Source of the DNA: Candidatus Accumulibacter propinquus | GTDB lineage: Bacteria > Pseudomonadota > Gammaproteobacteria > Burkholderiales > Rhodocyclaceae | DNA length: 64,000 nucleotides | Direction: 5' to 3' | Assembly (NCBI GenBank): GCA_016714935.1 | Contig: JADKBU010000026.1 | Coordinates: forward strand, 14,254 to 78,253 | Part shown: positions 24,924 through 32,693 of the stretch, piece after piece | How the letters are laid out: each line of letters opens with the position of its first letter | Numbering within the stretch: position 1 is the stretch's first letter | Position numbers and translations under genes: made by a program | The notes under the pieces: model-generated | The model's input: only the letters and a program-made list of their open reading frames with translations | What the model was told of the DNA's origin: nothing | Databases searched by the model: none

Positions 24924-25613
24924 ATGACCACACTTGGTGCCAGGCTGCAAGACGTTCTCGCGCGAATCGCGCGCGCTGCGCAGCAGCACAGCCGTGATCC
25001 CGCCAAGGTACTGCTGCTCGCTGTAAGCAAGACGTGGCCCGCCGCGTCGGTGGCTGAACTGGCCGCCGCCGGCCAGCGGGCATTTGGCGAGAGTTATGTT
25101 CAGGAAGGGGTTGACAAGATCACCGCGTTACGTCCGCTGCGGCTGGACTGGCATTTCATTGGTTCGCTGCAGAGCAACAAGACGCGCATCGTCGCCGAGT
25201 CTTTTGACTGGGTGCATTCGGTGGACCGGCTGCGGATTGCGCAGCGCCTCTCCGAACAACGTCCAGACTCGCTGCCCCCGTTGTCGGTCTGCCTGCAGGT
25301 CAACATCAGCGGCGAGGCAACGAAAGGTGGTGTTTCCCTCGCAGCAGCACCGACCCTGGCGCAGGCAGTCGCGGCGCTGCCGCGACTACGCCTGCGTGGC
25401 CTGATGGCCGTGCCGGCGCCGAGCGGGGATTTCATGACGCAGCGCCAACCTTTCCGCTGTTTGCGGGAACTTTCCGAGCGATTGCAGGCCGATGGTCTGC
25501 AGCTTGATACACTTTCGATGGGTATGTCACACGACCTGGAAGCAGCCATTGCCGAAGGGGCGACGCTGGTGCGTGTTGGCACCGCAATTTTTGGTGAGAG
25601 AAACACAGCATGA
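24924..25613 (+). CDS. yggS: PLP homeostasis protein YggS (PLPBP)
   Basis: 229 residues. A fold-type III PLP-binding protein without known catalytic activity that buffers pyridoxal phosphate. The PLP lysine is residue 36 in LLAVSKTWPA; FGESYVQEGVDKI, WHFIGSLQSNKTR and LSMGMSHDLEAAI are classical family blocks. It starts the yggS-proC-yggT-yggU operon with a four-base overlap into proC. Confidence 0.95.
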   Translation: MTTLGARLQDVLARIARAAQQHSRDPAKVLLLAVSKTWPAASVAELAAAGQRAFGESYVQEGVDKITALRPLRLDWHFIGSLQSNKTRIVAESFDWVHSVDRLRIAQRLSEQRPDSLPPLSVCLQVNISGEATKGGVSLAAAPTLAQAVAALPRLRLRGLMAVPAPSGDFMTQRQPFRCLRELSERLQADGLQLDTLSMGMSHDLEAAIAEGATLVRVGTAIFGERNTA

Positions 25614-26425
25614 AGATCACTTTCCTTGGCGGTGGCAATATGGCCAACGCGATGATCGGTGGCCTGGTGAAGACCGGTTTTTCGGCAGCCGACATCGCCG
25701 TCATTGAACTCGGTGCGCAGGGGCGAGCCAAGTTGCGGTTGGTGTACGGTGTGCGCTGTTACGAAGCGCCGACGGCGGCGGCGCTCGACTGCGATGCGGT
25801 GCTGCTGTCCGTCAAGCCGCAGCAGTTGCGGGACGCTTGTGAGCCGCTGCTTCGCCATCTCAAGCAGCAATTGATCATCAGCATCGCTGCCGGTCTGCGC
25901 CTGGCAGACGTTTCACGCTGGCTGGGTGGTTACGGCAAGATCGTGCGCGCGATGCCCAACACCCCTGCCTTGATTGGCGCCGGCGTGACCGGCCTGTATG
26001 CCTTGCCGGCGGTGTCGATGGCCGAGCGACTCGGTGCCGAGCGCATTCTGCAGGCGGTCGGCAGCACGCTGTGGATTGCCGACGAAGCGCAGATGGACGC
26101 AGTGACCGCCATCTCGGGGAGTGGGCCGGCCTATGTCTTCCTGTTCATCGAGGCCCTGCAGCAGGCAGCAAAGGAACTGGGACTGACGCCGGCACAGGCG
26201 CGTCAACTTTCGATCGATACCGTACTCGGGGCCGCCAAGCTGGCCTCGCAGTCCGACGAAGCGGCCAGCGTGCTGCGGGAGCGAGTGACCTCCAAAGGCG
26301 GCACCACCGAGGCGGCATTGCGGACGATGGCCGAGCGCGGTGTCAAGGAGGGTTTCATCGCCGGGGTCTTTGCCGCCAATGCGCGTGGTCGCGAGTTGGG
26401 CGAGCTGCTTGGCGGGGACGCCTGA
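25610..26425 (+). CDS. proC: Pyrroline-5-carboxylate reductase
   Basis: 271 residues. Final step of proline synthesis: reduction of pyrroline-5-carboxylate with NAD(P)H. The N-terminal nucleotide-binding motif FLGGGNMANAMIGGL, the middle RAMPNTPALIGAGVTGLY, and the C-terminal signature SKGGTTEAALRTM are intact. It overlaps yggS (ATGA) and yggT (TGATG), a conserved operon. Confidence 0.97.
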   Translation: MKITFLGGGNMANAMIGGLVKTGFSAADIAVIELGAQGRAKLRLVYGVRCYEAPTAAALDCDAVLLSVKPQQLRDACEPLLRHLKQQLIISIAAGLRLADVSRWLGGYGKIVRAMPNTPALIGAGVTGLYALPAVSMAERLGAERILQAVGSTLWIADEAQMDAVTAISGSGPAYVFLFIEALQQAAKELGLTPAQARQLSIDTVLGAAKLASQSDEAASVLRERVTSKGGTTEAALRTMAERGVKEGFIAGVFAANARGRELGELLGGDA

Positions 26426-26970
26426 TGATCATCCAGGCCAGCCTGTTTCTGATTGAAGCGCTGACTGGTTTTCTGACTTTTGCCCTGCTCCTGCGTTTCT
26501 ACATGCAGGCCTGTCGCGTCTCGTTCAACAACCAGATCGGCACTTTCGTCGTCGAATTGACCAACTGGCTGGTCAGACCGCTGCGCAAGGTGCTACCGGG
26601 ATTGTTCGGGCTCGATCTGGCAAGCCTGCTGCCGGCTTATGTGCTGCAGGTCCTGTTTGCCTGCGCGGTGTTCGTGCTGAGTGGCGGCATCGCCATGGAA
26701 ACCTGGTCGCCGCAGGGTCTGATTCCCCTGCTGTTGTGGCGCGGCGTCGTGGCGACCTTGCGTCTCAGCCTCTACCTGCTGATTGGCGCACTGTTGGCGC
26801 AGGCGGTGCTGTCGTGGGTCAATCCCTATTCCCCATTCAGCCACCCGGTGTCGCAGTTGACGAGACCCGTCCTGCAACCGATTCAGCGCGTGGTGCCCCC
26901 GATTGGCGCCATCGATCTGTCGCCGCTGATTGCCATCGTCCTCGCCCAACTGCTGCTCATCTTTCTGTAG
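26425..26970 (+). CDS. yggT: YggT family integral membrane protein
   Basis: 181 residues with two YggT repeats, each made of a pair of hydrophobic helices (about residues 5-30, 65-85, 95-120 and 155-180). The repeat motif is seen as LLRFYMQACRVSFNNQIG and as LSWVNPYSPFSHPVSQLTRPVL. Family members are linked to ion homeostasis and membrane or division-site organisation; biochemical function is not settled. It overlaps the proC stop codon. Confidence 0.9.
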   Translation: MIIQASLFLIEALTGFLTFALLLRFYMQACRVSFNNQIGTFVVELTNWLVRPLRKVLPGLFGLDLASLLPAYVLQVLFACAVFVLSGGIAMETWSPQGLIPLLLWRGVVATLRLSLYLLIGALLAQAVLSWVNPYSPFSHPVSQLTRPVLQPIQRVVPPIGAIDLSPLIAIVLAQLLLIFL

Positions 26971-26974
26971 CGCG

Positions 26975-27265
26975 GTGCCCGACTGGCTGCGCGAGGTCGA
27001 CGGCGCGATCATCCTGACCATTCATGTTCAGCCTGGAGCGAAGCGCAGCGAGGTGGCCGGTGAGTATGGTGATGCCCTCAAAATCCGCCTCGCCGCGCCG
27101 GCGGTAGACGGCCGGGCCAACGCCGCATTGCTGGCGTTCATCGCCCAGCGGCTGGGCCTCGCACGCTCGGCGGTGGAACTGAAAAGCGGCCTAACCTCAC
27201 GACGCAAGTCGCTGCGGGTTACGGGTGCGCGCCCCGACGCCGAGCACTGCCTGCTGGGGCAGTGA
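26975..27265 (+). CDS. yggU: YggU/DUF167 family protein
   Basis: 96 residues. The small alpha/beta DUF167 fold is recognisable from VQPGAKRSEVAGEYGDALKIRLAAP and VDGRANAALLAFIAQRLGL read across the N-terminal two thirds. Function is unknown. The GTG at 26975 begins five bases after the yggT stop. It ends the yggS operon and converges with pyrC'. Confidence 0.88.
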   Translation: MPDWLREVDGAIILTIHVQPGAKRSEVAGEYGDALKIRLAAPAVDGRANAALLAFIAQRLGLARSAVELKSGLTSRRKSLRVTGARPDAEHCLLGQ

Positions 27266-27307
27266 GCGAGCAGGCGTTGGCTGCCACGCCAGGTTCTGCG
27301 GTAGGGC

Positions 27308-28564
27308 TCAGGCCTCGAAAACGATGCGTCCGCCGACCAGTGTCATGCGCACTCGACCGCTGACTTCGTAACCCATGAACGGGGTGTTCTTGCCCTGGCT
27401 GCGCAAGGCATCCGGGGTGACGCGCCAGGTTTCATCGGGATCGAAGACGCAGACGTCGGCAGGACTGCCGACACTCAGCAAACCTGCCTCGATGCCGAGA
27501 ATGGCGGCCGGATCGCAGGTGATGCGGGCGAGCGCCAGAGCCAGCGGCAGTTTTTCCTGCGCCGCCCACTGCAGCGTCAGCGGCAGCAGGAGTTCGAGTC
27601 CGGACGCGCCGGGCAGGGCTTCGGCAAACGGGAGTTGCTTGCCGTCTGCATCGACCGGGGTATGGTCCGAACAGATCGCTGCCAGACCTTCCGCAACCGC
27701 GGTGCGAAGCGCGTCACGGTCGCTCGCCGAACGCAGTGGCGGGTCGAAGCGGGCATTGCTGTCGAAGTAGCCGATGTCCATTTCCGATAGGTGCAGGTGA
27801 TGGACCGCGACGTCACAAGTGACCTGCACATTGGACCGTCGGGCCTGGCGAATCAGGGCGATGCCTGCGGCTGACGACAGGCGTGAAAGATGCAGGCGAA
27901 CCCCGGTCTGGGATGCCAGCAGCAGTGCCGTGGCGATGGCGACGGTTTCGGCCGATACCGGAATGCTGGCCAGTCCGAGCCGTGAAGCCACCTCTCCATC
28001 GTGGGCTACGCCGTCGCCGGTGAGAAACTGATCCTGCGGCCGCAAGCGCACGGCATAGCCGAAAGTGGCGGCGTATTGCATCGCCCGCAGCAACAACTGG
28101 GTGTCGACGATCGCCCGTTTGGCTTGTGAAAAAGCGATGCAACCGGCGCGCGCCAGACTGTTCATTTCGGCGAGTTTCTCGCCGGCCAGTTGCTGTGTCA
28201 GGGCGCCGATGGGATAAACGCGCGCCAGGCCGAGCGTCTCGCTGCGTCGAACCAGCCGTTCGACGAGGCCCGGTTCGTCGAGCGGTGGTTTGCTGTCTGG
28301 CGGACAGGCGAGCGAGGTGACGCCGCCGGCGACCGCTGCGTTGAGTTCGGGTTCGATGCCACCGAGCCGGCTGGAGAGGTCAACCAGACCAGGGCAGGCG
28401 ATCAGGCCGCTGGCGTCGATGCTGCGTTCAGCCGCGAAGCCGGTCGGTGGCAGGCCGATGCCCGCCACCAGGCCATCGGCAATGAACAGGTCGAGGCGGG
28501 CATCAAGACTGTTTTTCGGGTCGATCAGGCGAGCATTGCGCAGGTGCAGGTGTTGTCTGTTCAT
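27308..28564 (-). CDS. pyrC': Dihydroorotase-like protein PyrC', probably inactive
   Basis: 418 residues, amidohydrolase fold. Active dihydroorotases bind zinc with a HxH pair after the first strand (DxHVHLR). Here that position (residues 59-68) reads GLVDLSSRLG, so both histidines are lost; only later residues such as the Asp of SDHTPVD remain. This is the pattern of the PyrC' pseudo-dihydroorotase that in Pseudomonas assembles with PyrB and is needed for aspartate transcarbamoylase structure. It starts three bases after pyrB, which supports that role. A true dihydroorotase must be encoded outside the window. Confidence 0.9.
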   Translation of the reverse strand: MNRQHLHLRNARLIDPKNSLDARLDLFIADGLVAGIGLPPTGFAAERSIDASGLIACPGLVDLSSRLGGIEPELNAAVAGGVTSLACPPDSKPPLDEPGLVERLVRRSETLGLARVYPIGALTQQLAGEKLAEMNSLARAGCIAFSQAKRAIVDTQLLLRAMQYAATFGYAVRLRPQDQFLTGDGVAHDGEVASRLGLASIPVSAETVAIATALLLASQTGVRLHLSRLSSAAGIALIRQARRSNVQVTCDVAVHHLHLSEMDIGYFDSNARFDPPLRSASDRDALRTAVAEGLAAICSDHTPVDADGKQLPFAEALPGASGLELLLPLTLQWAAQEKLPLALALARITCDPAAILGIEAGLLSVGSPADVCVFDPDETWRVTPDALRSQGKNTPFMGYEVSGRVRMTLVGGRIVFEA

Positions 28565-28567
28565 CGC

Positions 28568-29527
28568 TCAGTTCCCCGCCAGGATTCCCATGACCGCCAT
28601 CCGGACGGCGATCCCGAAGGTGACCTGCGGCAGGATCACTGCCTGTGGTCCGTCGGCGACATCGCTGTCGATTTCCACGCCGCGGTTCATCGGCCCGGGG
28701 TGCATCACGATGGCGTCCGGTTTGGCCAGCGCCAGCATTGCGGGCGTCAGGCCGTAACAGCGAAAGTACTCGCGCGCCGAAGGCAGCAGGGCGCCATTCA
28801 TGCGCTCGTTCTGCAGGCGCAGCATGATCACCACATCGCAATCGCGCAGTCCGGTGCCCAGATCGTGGCAGACACGCACGCCCATCCTCTCGATGGCGGT
28901 CGGGAGCAGCGTTTGTGGGCCGACAGCGCGCACTTCGGCGGCGCCAAGGGTGGTCAATGCGTGGATATCCGAACGGGCGACCCGCGAATGCAGAATATCG
29001 CCGACAATCGCCACCGCCAGGTTGGTGAAATCCTTCTTGTAGTGGCGAATCGTATACATGTCGAGCAGCCCCTGCGTCGGATGCGCGTGGCTGCCATCGC
29101 CGGCGTTGACCACATGCACATCGTTGCGTCCGAGGCGGCGCAGGTGGTCGGCGATCAGGTGCGGCGCGCCACTGGCCGCGTGCCTGACGACGAACATGTC
29201 GGCATGCATGGCCACCAGGTTGTCTACCGTGTCCAGCAGGGTTTCGCCCTTGGCGGTCGAAGAACGCGTGACATCAAGGTTGATCACGTCCGCAGACAGC
29301 CGTTTGGCGGCGATTTCGAAAGTCGTCCGCGTGCGCGTGGAATTTTCGAAGAAGACGTTGAAGACGCTTTTTCCCCGCAACAAGGGCACCTTCTTGACAT
29401 TCCGGTCGGAGACCTTGAGGAAACTCGATGCGGTGTCGAGAATGTGATTGATCACTGCCCGCGGCAGGCCCTCGATCGACAGCAGGTGTGTCAACTCACC
29501 GTTGGCGTTGAGTTGTGGATTATGCAT
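28568..29527 (-). CDS. pyrB: Aspartate carbamoyltransferase catalytic chain
   Basis: 319 residues. It makes carbamoyl-aspartate, the committed step of pyrimidine synthesis. The carbamoyl-phosphate loop FFENSTRTRTTFE, the GDGSHAHPTQGLLDMYTI block and MHPGPMNRGVEI are intact. ATG 29527 is chosen because it overlaps the pyrR stop, as expected in this operon; ten more codons upstream are open but lie inside pyrR. Together with the PyrC' homologue it probably forms the class A ATCase complex. Confidence 0.95.
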   Translation of the reverse strand: MHNPQLNANGELTHLLSIEGLPRAVINHILDTASSFLKVSDRNVKKVPLLRGKSVFNVFFENSTRTRTTFEIAAKRLSADVINLDVTRSSTAKGETLLDTVDNLVAMHADMFVVRHAASGAPHLIADHLRRLGRNDVHVVNAGDGSHAHPTQGLLDMYTIRHYKKDFTNLAVAIVGDILHSRVARSDIHALTTLGAAEVRAVGPQTLLPTAIERMGVRVCHDLGTGLRDCDVVIMLRLQNERMNGALLPSAREYFRCYGLTPAMLALAKPDAIVMHPGPMNRGVEIDSDVADGPQAVILPQVTFGIAVRMAVMGILAGN

Positions 29528-30026
29528 GCTCGGCGAGGCTCCACTGCAGTCGATCACCGGTTTCCGCCGAAAGGATCAGTTCCTGCGATGCATCGAGATC
29601 GACTCGCCAGGCGCAGTAATCGGCGCAGATCGGAAGCTGGCGGCGTCCGCGATCAGCCAGAACCGCGAGCTGTATGCTGGACGGGCGGCCGTAGTCGAAA
29701 AGTTCGTTGATTGCCGCGCGCGTCGTACGTCCGGTGTAGAGCACATCGTCCACCAGGATCAATGGCCGGCCCTCGACATCAAAGGGAATCGAGCTTGGTT
29801 TGACACGGGCATGCAAGCCCCGGGCACGGTAATCGTCGCGGTAGAACGAGACGTCGATCAGGCCGATTTCGTTGCGCAATCCAAGCAGCTCGCGCAGGCG
29901 TCGGGCAACCCAGGCGCCGCCGCTGTGGATGCCGACCAGCACCGTGTCCGGCTGCAATCGTGGACGGATCAGTTCAGCCAGTTCGGCACATTGCGCTTCG
30001 GCGTCGGGGAGATCAAATGCAGGCAT
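29520..30026 (-). CDS. pyrR: PyrR-type uracil phosphoribosyltransferase/regulator
   Basis: 168 residues. The PRPP-binding motif LILVDDVLYTGRTTRAA and the early VGIHSGGAWVARRL loop identify a PyrR homologue. In Firmicutes PyrR binds pyr mRNA; in proteobacteria it often lacks a proven regulatory target and may act only as an enzyme. No attenuator is visible upstream of pyrB because the genes overlap (ruvX by 14 bases, pyrB by 8). Confidence 0.9.
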   Translation of the reverse strand: MPAFDLPDAEAQCAELAELIRPRLQPDTVLVGIHSGGAWVARRLRELLGLRNEIGLIDVSFYRDDYRARGLHARVKPSSIPFDVEGRPLILVDDVLYTGRTTRAAINELFDYGRPSSIQLAVLADRGRRQLPICADYCAWRVDLDASQELILSAETGDRLQWSLAEHA

Positions 30027-30519
30027 CGGTTTCGCGGTCAATGGAAGATTGGGGTGGGGGGAAGGCGAGGTCAGGCGTCTGCCCGGCCATGGCGTCAAAA
30101 TAGCCCTGCAGGATCAGTTGCGCGGCGACGGCGTCGATATGCCTTCTGGCGCTGCGGCTGTCGTGACCCGCGCTGCGTAACCGCTCCTCGGCGGCACATG
30201 ACGAAAGCCGTTCCTCGGCGTAAGCCACACCTAGTCCGAAGCGGCCGCGCAACTGGTTGGCGAAGCGCGTGCAGCGCGCGGTCATGGCGTGTGGCGTGCC
30301 GTCGAGCGCGACCGGTCGCCCGACGACCAGGTTGGTCGGCTGCCATTCACGGATCAGGGAGGCAATCGCGGAAAAACGTTCACCGTCGCCGGTGCCCTGG
30401 ATGGTGGTCAGCGGATGTGCCTGCAGCAGCTGCCACTCACCGACGGCGACGCCGATTCGCTTTTCTCCGAAATCGAAAGCGAGGACCGTGCCGTTGGTCT
30501 TGCGGGCTGGCTCAAGCAT
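30013..30519 (-). CDS. ruvX: RuvX/YqgF family Holliday-junction resolvase-like protein
   Basis: 168 residues with an RNase H-like fold. The N-terminal LAFDFGEKRIGVAVG carries the first catalytic Asp, LVVGRPVALDGT and YAEERLSS carry the next acidic residue, and SRSARRHIDAVAAQLILQGYF is the closing helix with Asp. YqgF is implicated in pre-16S rRNA processing as well as junction cleavage. ATG 30519 overlaps the end of algH by eight bases; the C-terminal tail is slightly longer than in E. coli. Confidence 0.92.
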   Translation of the reverse strand: MLEPARKTNGTVLAFDFGEKRIGVAVGEWQLLQAHPLTTIQGTGDGERFSAIASLIREWQPTNLVVGRPVALDGTPHAMTARCTRFANQLRGRFGLGVAYAEERLSSCAAEERLRSAGHDSRSARRHIDAVAAQLILQGYFDAMAGQTPDLAFPPPQSSIDRETDACI

Positions 30520-31072
30520 GGCCGGCGGCATCGGCGAGATTGGCGAGATTGACGCCAAGCAGTTCCAGTGCCGAGGCCAGCCGTTCCTCGTAAGGGAGCT
30601 CGAAAAGAATGTGCGGTTCGGCAAGCACGGTCAACCAGGCGTTCTGCGTCAGCTCGTGTTCGAGCTGCCCGGCAGCCCAGCCGGCGTAGCCCAGGGTCAC
30701 CATCACATCGCGTGGCAGGCCGCTGCGGGCGACGGCCTGCAGGATGTCGCGCGAACTGGTCAGTCCGACCTGGTCGTTGATCGCCAGCGTAGACTGCCAT
30801 TGCCCGACCGGTCGATGGAGGACGAAACCGCGATCAGTCTGCACCGGGCCGCCGAAGAGAACGGGCAGATTGGCGAAACCATCGACCTCCAGGGGCACGT
30901 CGATTTTTTCGAGAAGCGTACCCAGGCTCATGTCGATCGGCCGGTTGACGATTACCCCCAGGGCGCCGCGCTCGTTGTGTTCGGCGACGTAGACCAGAGA
31001 CTTGGAGAAGTAGGAGTCCACCATTGCCGGCATGGCAATGAGAAAATGGTCCGTCAGATTGATTCTTTGCAT
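30512..31072 (-). CDS. algH: YqgE/AlgH family protein
   Basis: 186 residues. Recognised from the N-terminal LTDHFLIAMPAMVDSYFSKSLVYVAEHNERGALGVIVNRP read in segments, and FGGPVQTDRGFVLHRP and LGYAGWAAGQLEHEL. The family's role is uncertain (linked to alginate regulation in Pseudomonas). It leads the algH-ruvX-pyrR-pyrB-pyrC' operon, a gene order common in beta- and gammaproteobacteria. Confidence 0.93.
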   Translation of the reverse strand: MQRINLTDHFLIAMPAMVDSYFSKSLVYVAEHNERGALGVIVNRPIDMSLGTLLEKIDVPLEVDGFANLPVLFGGPVQTDRGFVLHRPVGQWQSTLAINDQVGLTSSRDILQAVARSGLPRDVMVTLGYAGWAAGQLEHELTQNAWLTVLAEPHILFELPYEERLASALELLGVNLANLADAAGHA

Positions 31073-31241
31073 GGGCTCATTCTAAACGGCGCTGGCGGCT
31101 GACACAAACGTTCATCGCCTTGTCCGATGCAGGCAAACACGAACATCATGCCTGATTTTGCGGCCCCTGGTGCTTGTCCAGAGGGTGGCCGGGGCGCGAC
31201 GGGCACGTCCGCGCGGGCCGGTTCTACCATTGGGGGAAGGC

Positions 31242-32693
31242 ATGTTGGAGGCGATTCTTGTCTGGTTTCGACGCGATCTGCGTGATTACGATCACGCCGC
31301 GCTTTCCGAAGCGCTGCGGCGTGGACGACAGGTCTATTGCGCTTTCGTTTTCGACCGGGAGATTCTCGACACCCTGGAGCGACGCTGCGACCGTCGCGTC
31401 GAGTTCATCCGCGAGTCGCTGGTCGAACTCGACGCGGCGCTGCGCGCACGCGGCGGCGCACTGATCGTTCGCCACGGCTGGGCCACTCGCGAGATTCCCG
31501 AGTTGGCGAGGTCGCTTGGTGTGGCCGCGGTGTTTGCCAATCGTGACTACGAACCGCTGGCCAAGCGACGCGACAGTGCGGTCGCCACGGTTTTGCAGGC
31601 GGACGGCATTGCCTTCGAGTCGTTCAAGGATCAGGTGCTGTTCGACGCTGATGAGGTGCTGACGCAGGCCGGGCGCCCTTATACCGTGTTTACGCCCTAC
31701 CGGAACGCCTGGCTCAAGCGCCTCGGGGAGGACGACTGGCAGCCGCATGCCGGCCGAGGCCAGGGGCTCGCCGTGGCGCCGGTGGGCGGTGGCGTGCCGA
31801 CGCTGGCGGAACTCGGTTTCGCCGCCAGCGATCTGCGCGCACTCGGCATCGTGCCGGGAATGTCCGGTGGCCGGCAGCGCCTGAGCGACTTCCTGGGGCG
31901 CATGGCGCGGTACCGGGAGCAGCGTGATTTTCCTGCGGTCAAGGGGGTGTCGTATCTCTCGGTGCATCTGCGCTTCGGGACCCTCTCGGTCCGCGAGCTG
32001 GTGGCGCAGGCGATTGCCGCCGGCGCCCTGCATGCGCCGACCGGGGGTGCAGCGACCTGGCTTTCCGAACTCGTCTGGCGCGACTTCTACTTCATGATTC
32101 TCGACCGCTTTCCATACGTCAGCGAGCGCTCGTTCAAGCCGCAGTACGACGCCATTGTCTGGGAGCAGGGGCCGCACGCGGACGCGGCCTTCGCCGCCTG
32201 GTGCGCTGGCCGCACCGGCTATCCGCTGGTCGATGCCGCCATGCGGCAACTCAACAGCACCGGCTACATGCATAACCGCCTTCGCATGCTCGTGGCTTCC
32301 TTTCTGACCAAGGATCTGGGCATTGACTGGCGGCGCGGCGAAAGCTACTTTGCCAGTCAGCTCAACGATTTCGATCTGTCGGCCAACAATGGCGGGTGGC
32401 AATGGGCGGCGTCAAGTGGTTGCGACGCGCAACCCTATTTCCGCATCTTCAACCCGGTGACGCAATCGGAGCGCTTTGATCCCGCCGGCAGGTTCATCCG
32501 TCGTTATCTTCCCGAGCTGGCCAGTGTCCCGGACCAGTGGGTGCATGCGCCATGGCGCATGAGTGAGCCGCAGCAGGCCGCCTGCGGCGTGCACATCGGT
32601 CGCGATACGCCGGCACCGCTGGTCGACCATGCGCAGGCCAGGCATCGGACACTGCAGCGCTACGCGGTGGTCAAGACTGGCGCTGGGCCCTGA
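31242..32693 (+). CDS. phrB: Deoxyribodipyrimidine photolyase (cryptochrome/photolyase family)
   Basis: 483 residues. Light-driven repair of cyclobutane pyrimidine dimers. The N-terminal antenna domain starts LVWFRRDLRDYDHAAL; the FAD-binding C-terminal domain has ELVWRDFYFMILDRFP, TGYPLVDAAMRQLNSTGYMHNRLRM in consecutive pieces, and NNGGWQWAASSGCDAQPYFRIFNP. ATG 31242 follows GGGGAAGG. Its 3' end overlaps the end of the chpA fragment on the opposite strand by 23 bases. Confidence 0.95.
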   Translation: MLEAILVWFRRDLRDYDHAALSEALRRGRQVYCAFVFDREILDTLERRCDRRVEFIRESLVELDAALRARGGALIVRHGWATREIPELARSLGVAAVFANRDYEPLAKRRDSAVATVLQADGIAFESFKDQVLFDADEVLTQAGRPYTVFTPYRNAWLKRLGEDDWQPHAGRGQGLAVAPVGGGVPTLAELGFAASDLRALGIVPGMSGGRQRLSDFLGRMARYREQRDFPAVKGVSYLSVHLRFGTLSVRELVAQAIAAGALHAPTGGAATWLSELVWRDFYFMILDRFPYVSERSFKPQYDAIVWEQGPHADAAFAAWCAGRTGYPLVDAAMRQLNSTGYMHNRLRMLVASFLTKDLGIDWRRGESYFASQLNDFDLSANNGGWQWAASSGCDAQPYFRIFNPVTQSERFDPAGRFIRRYLPELASVPDQWVHAPWRMSEPQQAACGVHIGRDTPAPLVDHAQARHRTLQRYAVVKTGAGP

